From assembly GCF_010093025.1 (NCBI RefSeq), contig NZ_CP048114.1:806001-870000 (forward strand): a stretch of DNA of 64,000 bases. The letters run 5' to 3'. The stretch's first letter is position 1. Every line of letters begins with the position of its first letter. Below the pieces are notes generated by a model, which made no database searches, was not told the origin of the DNA, and saw only the letters and a program-made list of their open reading frames with translations. Positions 63,264 through 64,000 of the stretch are shown one piece after another. The translations under genes were made by a program, and so were the position numbers. This DNA comes from Edaphobacter sp. 12200R-103 (GTDB lineage Bacteria; Acidobacteriota; Terriglobia; Terriglobales; Acidobacteriaceae).

Positions 63264-64000
63264 GTGAGTTCGCCGGTCGGCATCTATCTTTCGATCCCTT
63301 TCTGTAAAGCGAAGTGCAGCTTCTGCAACTTTGCTTCAGACGCCTTCGGGATGGACCGGCTGGGGACCTATGTTGACCGGCTTTGTGAGGAGATTGGGCA
63401 GGCACGACTGAACGCTGAGGACATGGCAGCGTCGCTGGGGTTCTCGGCGGATACGATTTATTTTGGCGGAGGAACGCCGAGCCTGTTGTCTCCGGATCAC
63501 GTGGACAAGATCTTCTCGGCACTGAGAAGGCTGTTCGAGATATCGGACAGGGCAGAGATTACCGTTGAGTGTGCTCCAGGACAATTAAATGCGGAGACAC
63601 TTGAGGAGTTTCAGCGGCAGGGAGTGAACCGGGTCAGCCTTGGAGTCCAGTCGTTTGTCGATCGGGAAGCCAGGGCGGTTGGAAGACTGCATACAGGGGC
63701 GGAGTGTGAGGCGGAGATAGCGCGGTTGCACCGCGCAGGGATCGAAAAGACGGGCATCGATCTGATCGTAGGGTTGCCGCACCAAACAGAAGCGAGCTGG
63801 AGAGAGTCGCTGCAGCGGGCCATGGAGAGCGGTGTGGGGCATGTGAGTGTCTACATGCTTGAGGTGGACGAGGAGTCCCGCCTGGGCCGCGAAGCCCTTG
63901 CAGGCGGGGTGCGGTATGGCGCCGGAGAACTTCCATCGGACGATCAGGTCGCAGGCTGGTATGAGCTGGGATGCGAACTGCTGAATGCAGGCGGATTGCG
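63264..64000 (+). CDS. hemW: HemW-like radical SAM protein (heme chaperone/coproporphyrinogen oxidase family), C-terminus cut
   Basis: An open frame of 245 codons running off the right edge. It starts at a GTG with AGAGG 9 nt upstream; the frame is closed by a TGA at 63243-63245. The radical SAM cluster motif is Cys14-x3-Cys18-x2-Cys21 (FCKAKCSFCNF). YFGGGTPSLL, EITVECAPGQ, GVNRVSLGVQSF and TGIDLIVGLPHQT follow as in HemW/HemN. HemW has four Cys (CxxxCxxCxC) and binds heme; here the position after the third Cys reads NF, so the fourth Cys is absent. The product may therefore differ from classical HemW or be HemN-like; its missing C-terminus prevents a decision. Confidence 0.85.
   Translation, partial: MSSPVGIYLSIPFCKAKCSFCNFASDAFGMDRLGTYVDRLCEEIGQARLNAEDMAASLGFSADTIYFGGGTPSLLSPDHVDKIFSALRRLFEISDRAEITVECAPGQLNAETLEEFQRQGVNRVSLGVQSFVDREARAVGRLHTGAECEAEIARLHRAGIEKTGIDLIVGLPHQTEASWRESLQRAMESGVGHVSVYMLEVDEESRLGREALAGGVRYGAGELPSDDQVAGWYELGCELLNAGGL

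Overview
The window looks like a piece of a chromosome from a free-living, motile, Gram-negative heterotroph of the Acidobacteriota, most likely the Terriglobia (Edaphobacter/Granulicella/Terriglobus-like). This is inferred from moderately high GC, a Tol-Pal outer-membrane system, flagellar hook genes, fused 2-oxoacid dehydrogenase E1, NHL/Ig-like exported proteins, and intergenic repeats of the 'GTCATCCTGAGCGAAG...AAGGATCTG' and 'GGCTAAAGCC' types. Genes are dense on both strands. I see no rRNA, tRNA, insertion sequence, phage or CRISPR array.

Layout. 1-10 kb: a subtilase cut by the left edge, an H+-pumping pyrophosphatase, a fused E1, a DoxX membrane protein, a degenerate alpha/beta hydrolase, a Rieske protein and phosphoglycerate mutase. 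10-15 kb: a Tat-exported phosphatase and the SET-dnaX-ybaB-recR group. 15-19 kb: a TPR protein and flgM-flgK-flgL, with a near-perfect sigma-28 promoter in front of flgM. 19-21.5 kb: a stand-alone urocanase-like domain, the GTPase YsxC/EngB and a glycine-zipper lipoprotein. 21.6-27.4 kb: a sugar-acid cluster best read as non-phosphorylative L-fucose catabolism (sugar transporter and mutarotase diverging from dehydrogenase, L-fuconate dehydratase and FAH-type hydrolase). 27.5-31 kb: an NHL/Ig-like exported protein and a ZIP metal transporter.

31-36.7 kb: a tightly packed minus-strand operon ccmF-ccmH-ccmI-like-regulatory-like protein-htpX-DUF4149, coupling cytochrome c maturation to a membrane protease. 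36.8-42.3 kb: a lone receiver protein diverging from a sodium/solute symporter, and a Ser/Thr kinase with TolB-like and TPR parts. 42.3-53.3 kb: core metabolism, with enolase, short 6-phosphogluconate dehydrogenase, glucose-6-phosphate dehydrogenase, carA, carB and a DapA-fold protein that lacks the Schiff-base lysine. 53.6-55 kb: an MFS transporter. 55-63 kb: the Tol-Pal system in two blocks (tolQ-tolR-tolA-like and tolB-pal-cpoB), split by a ThuA-like gene and a ManD/RspA-like enolase-superfamily gene. The window ends in hemW.

The most interesting signals are: two enzyme-fold proteins that have lost their catalytic residues (7194-8081 and 52291-53340); the lone urocanase domain with a 14-bp-arm hairpin just upstream; the sigma-28 promoter; a pair of distant glycine-zipper paralogues; and composite inverted intergenic repeats, one of which seems to reach the stop codon of a phosphatase gene. 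All functional calls rest on motif recognition by eye; no database search was run.
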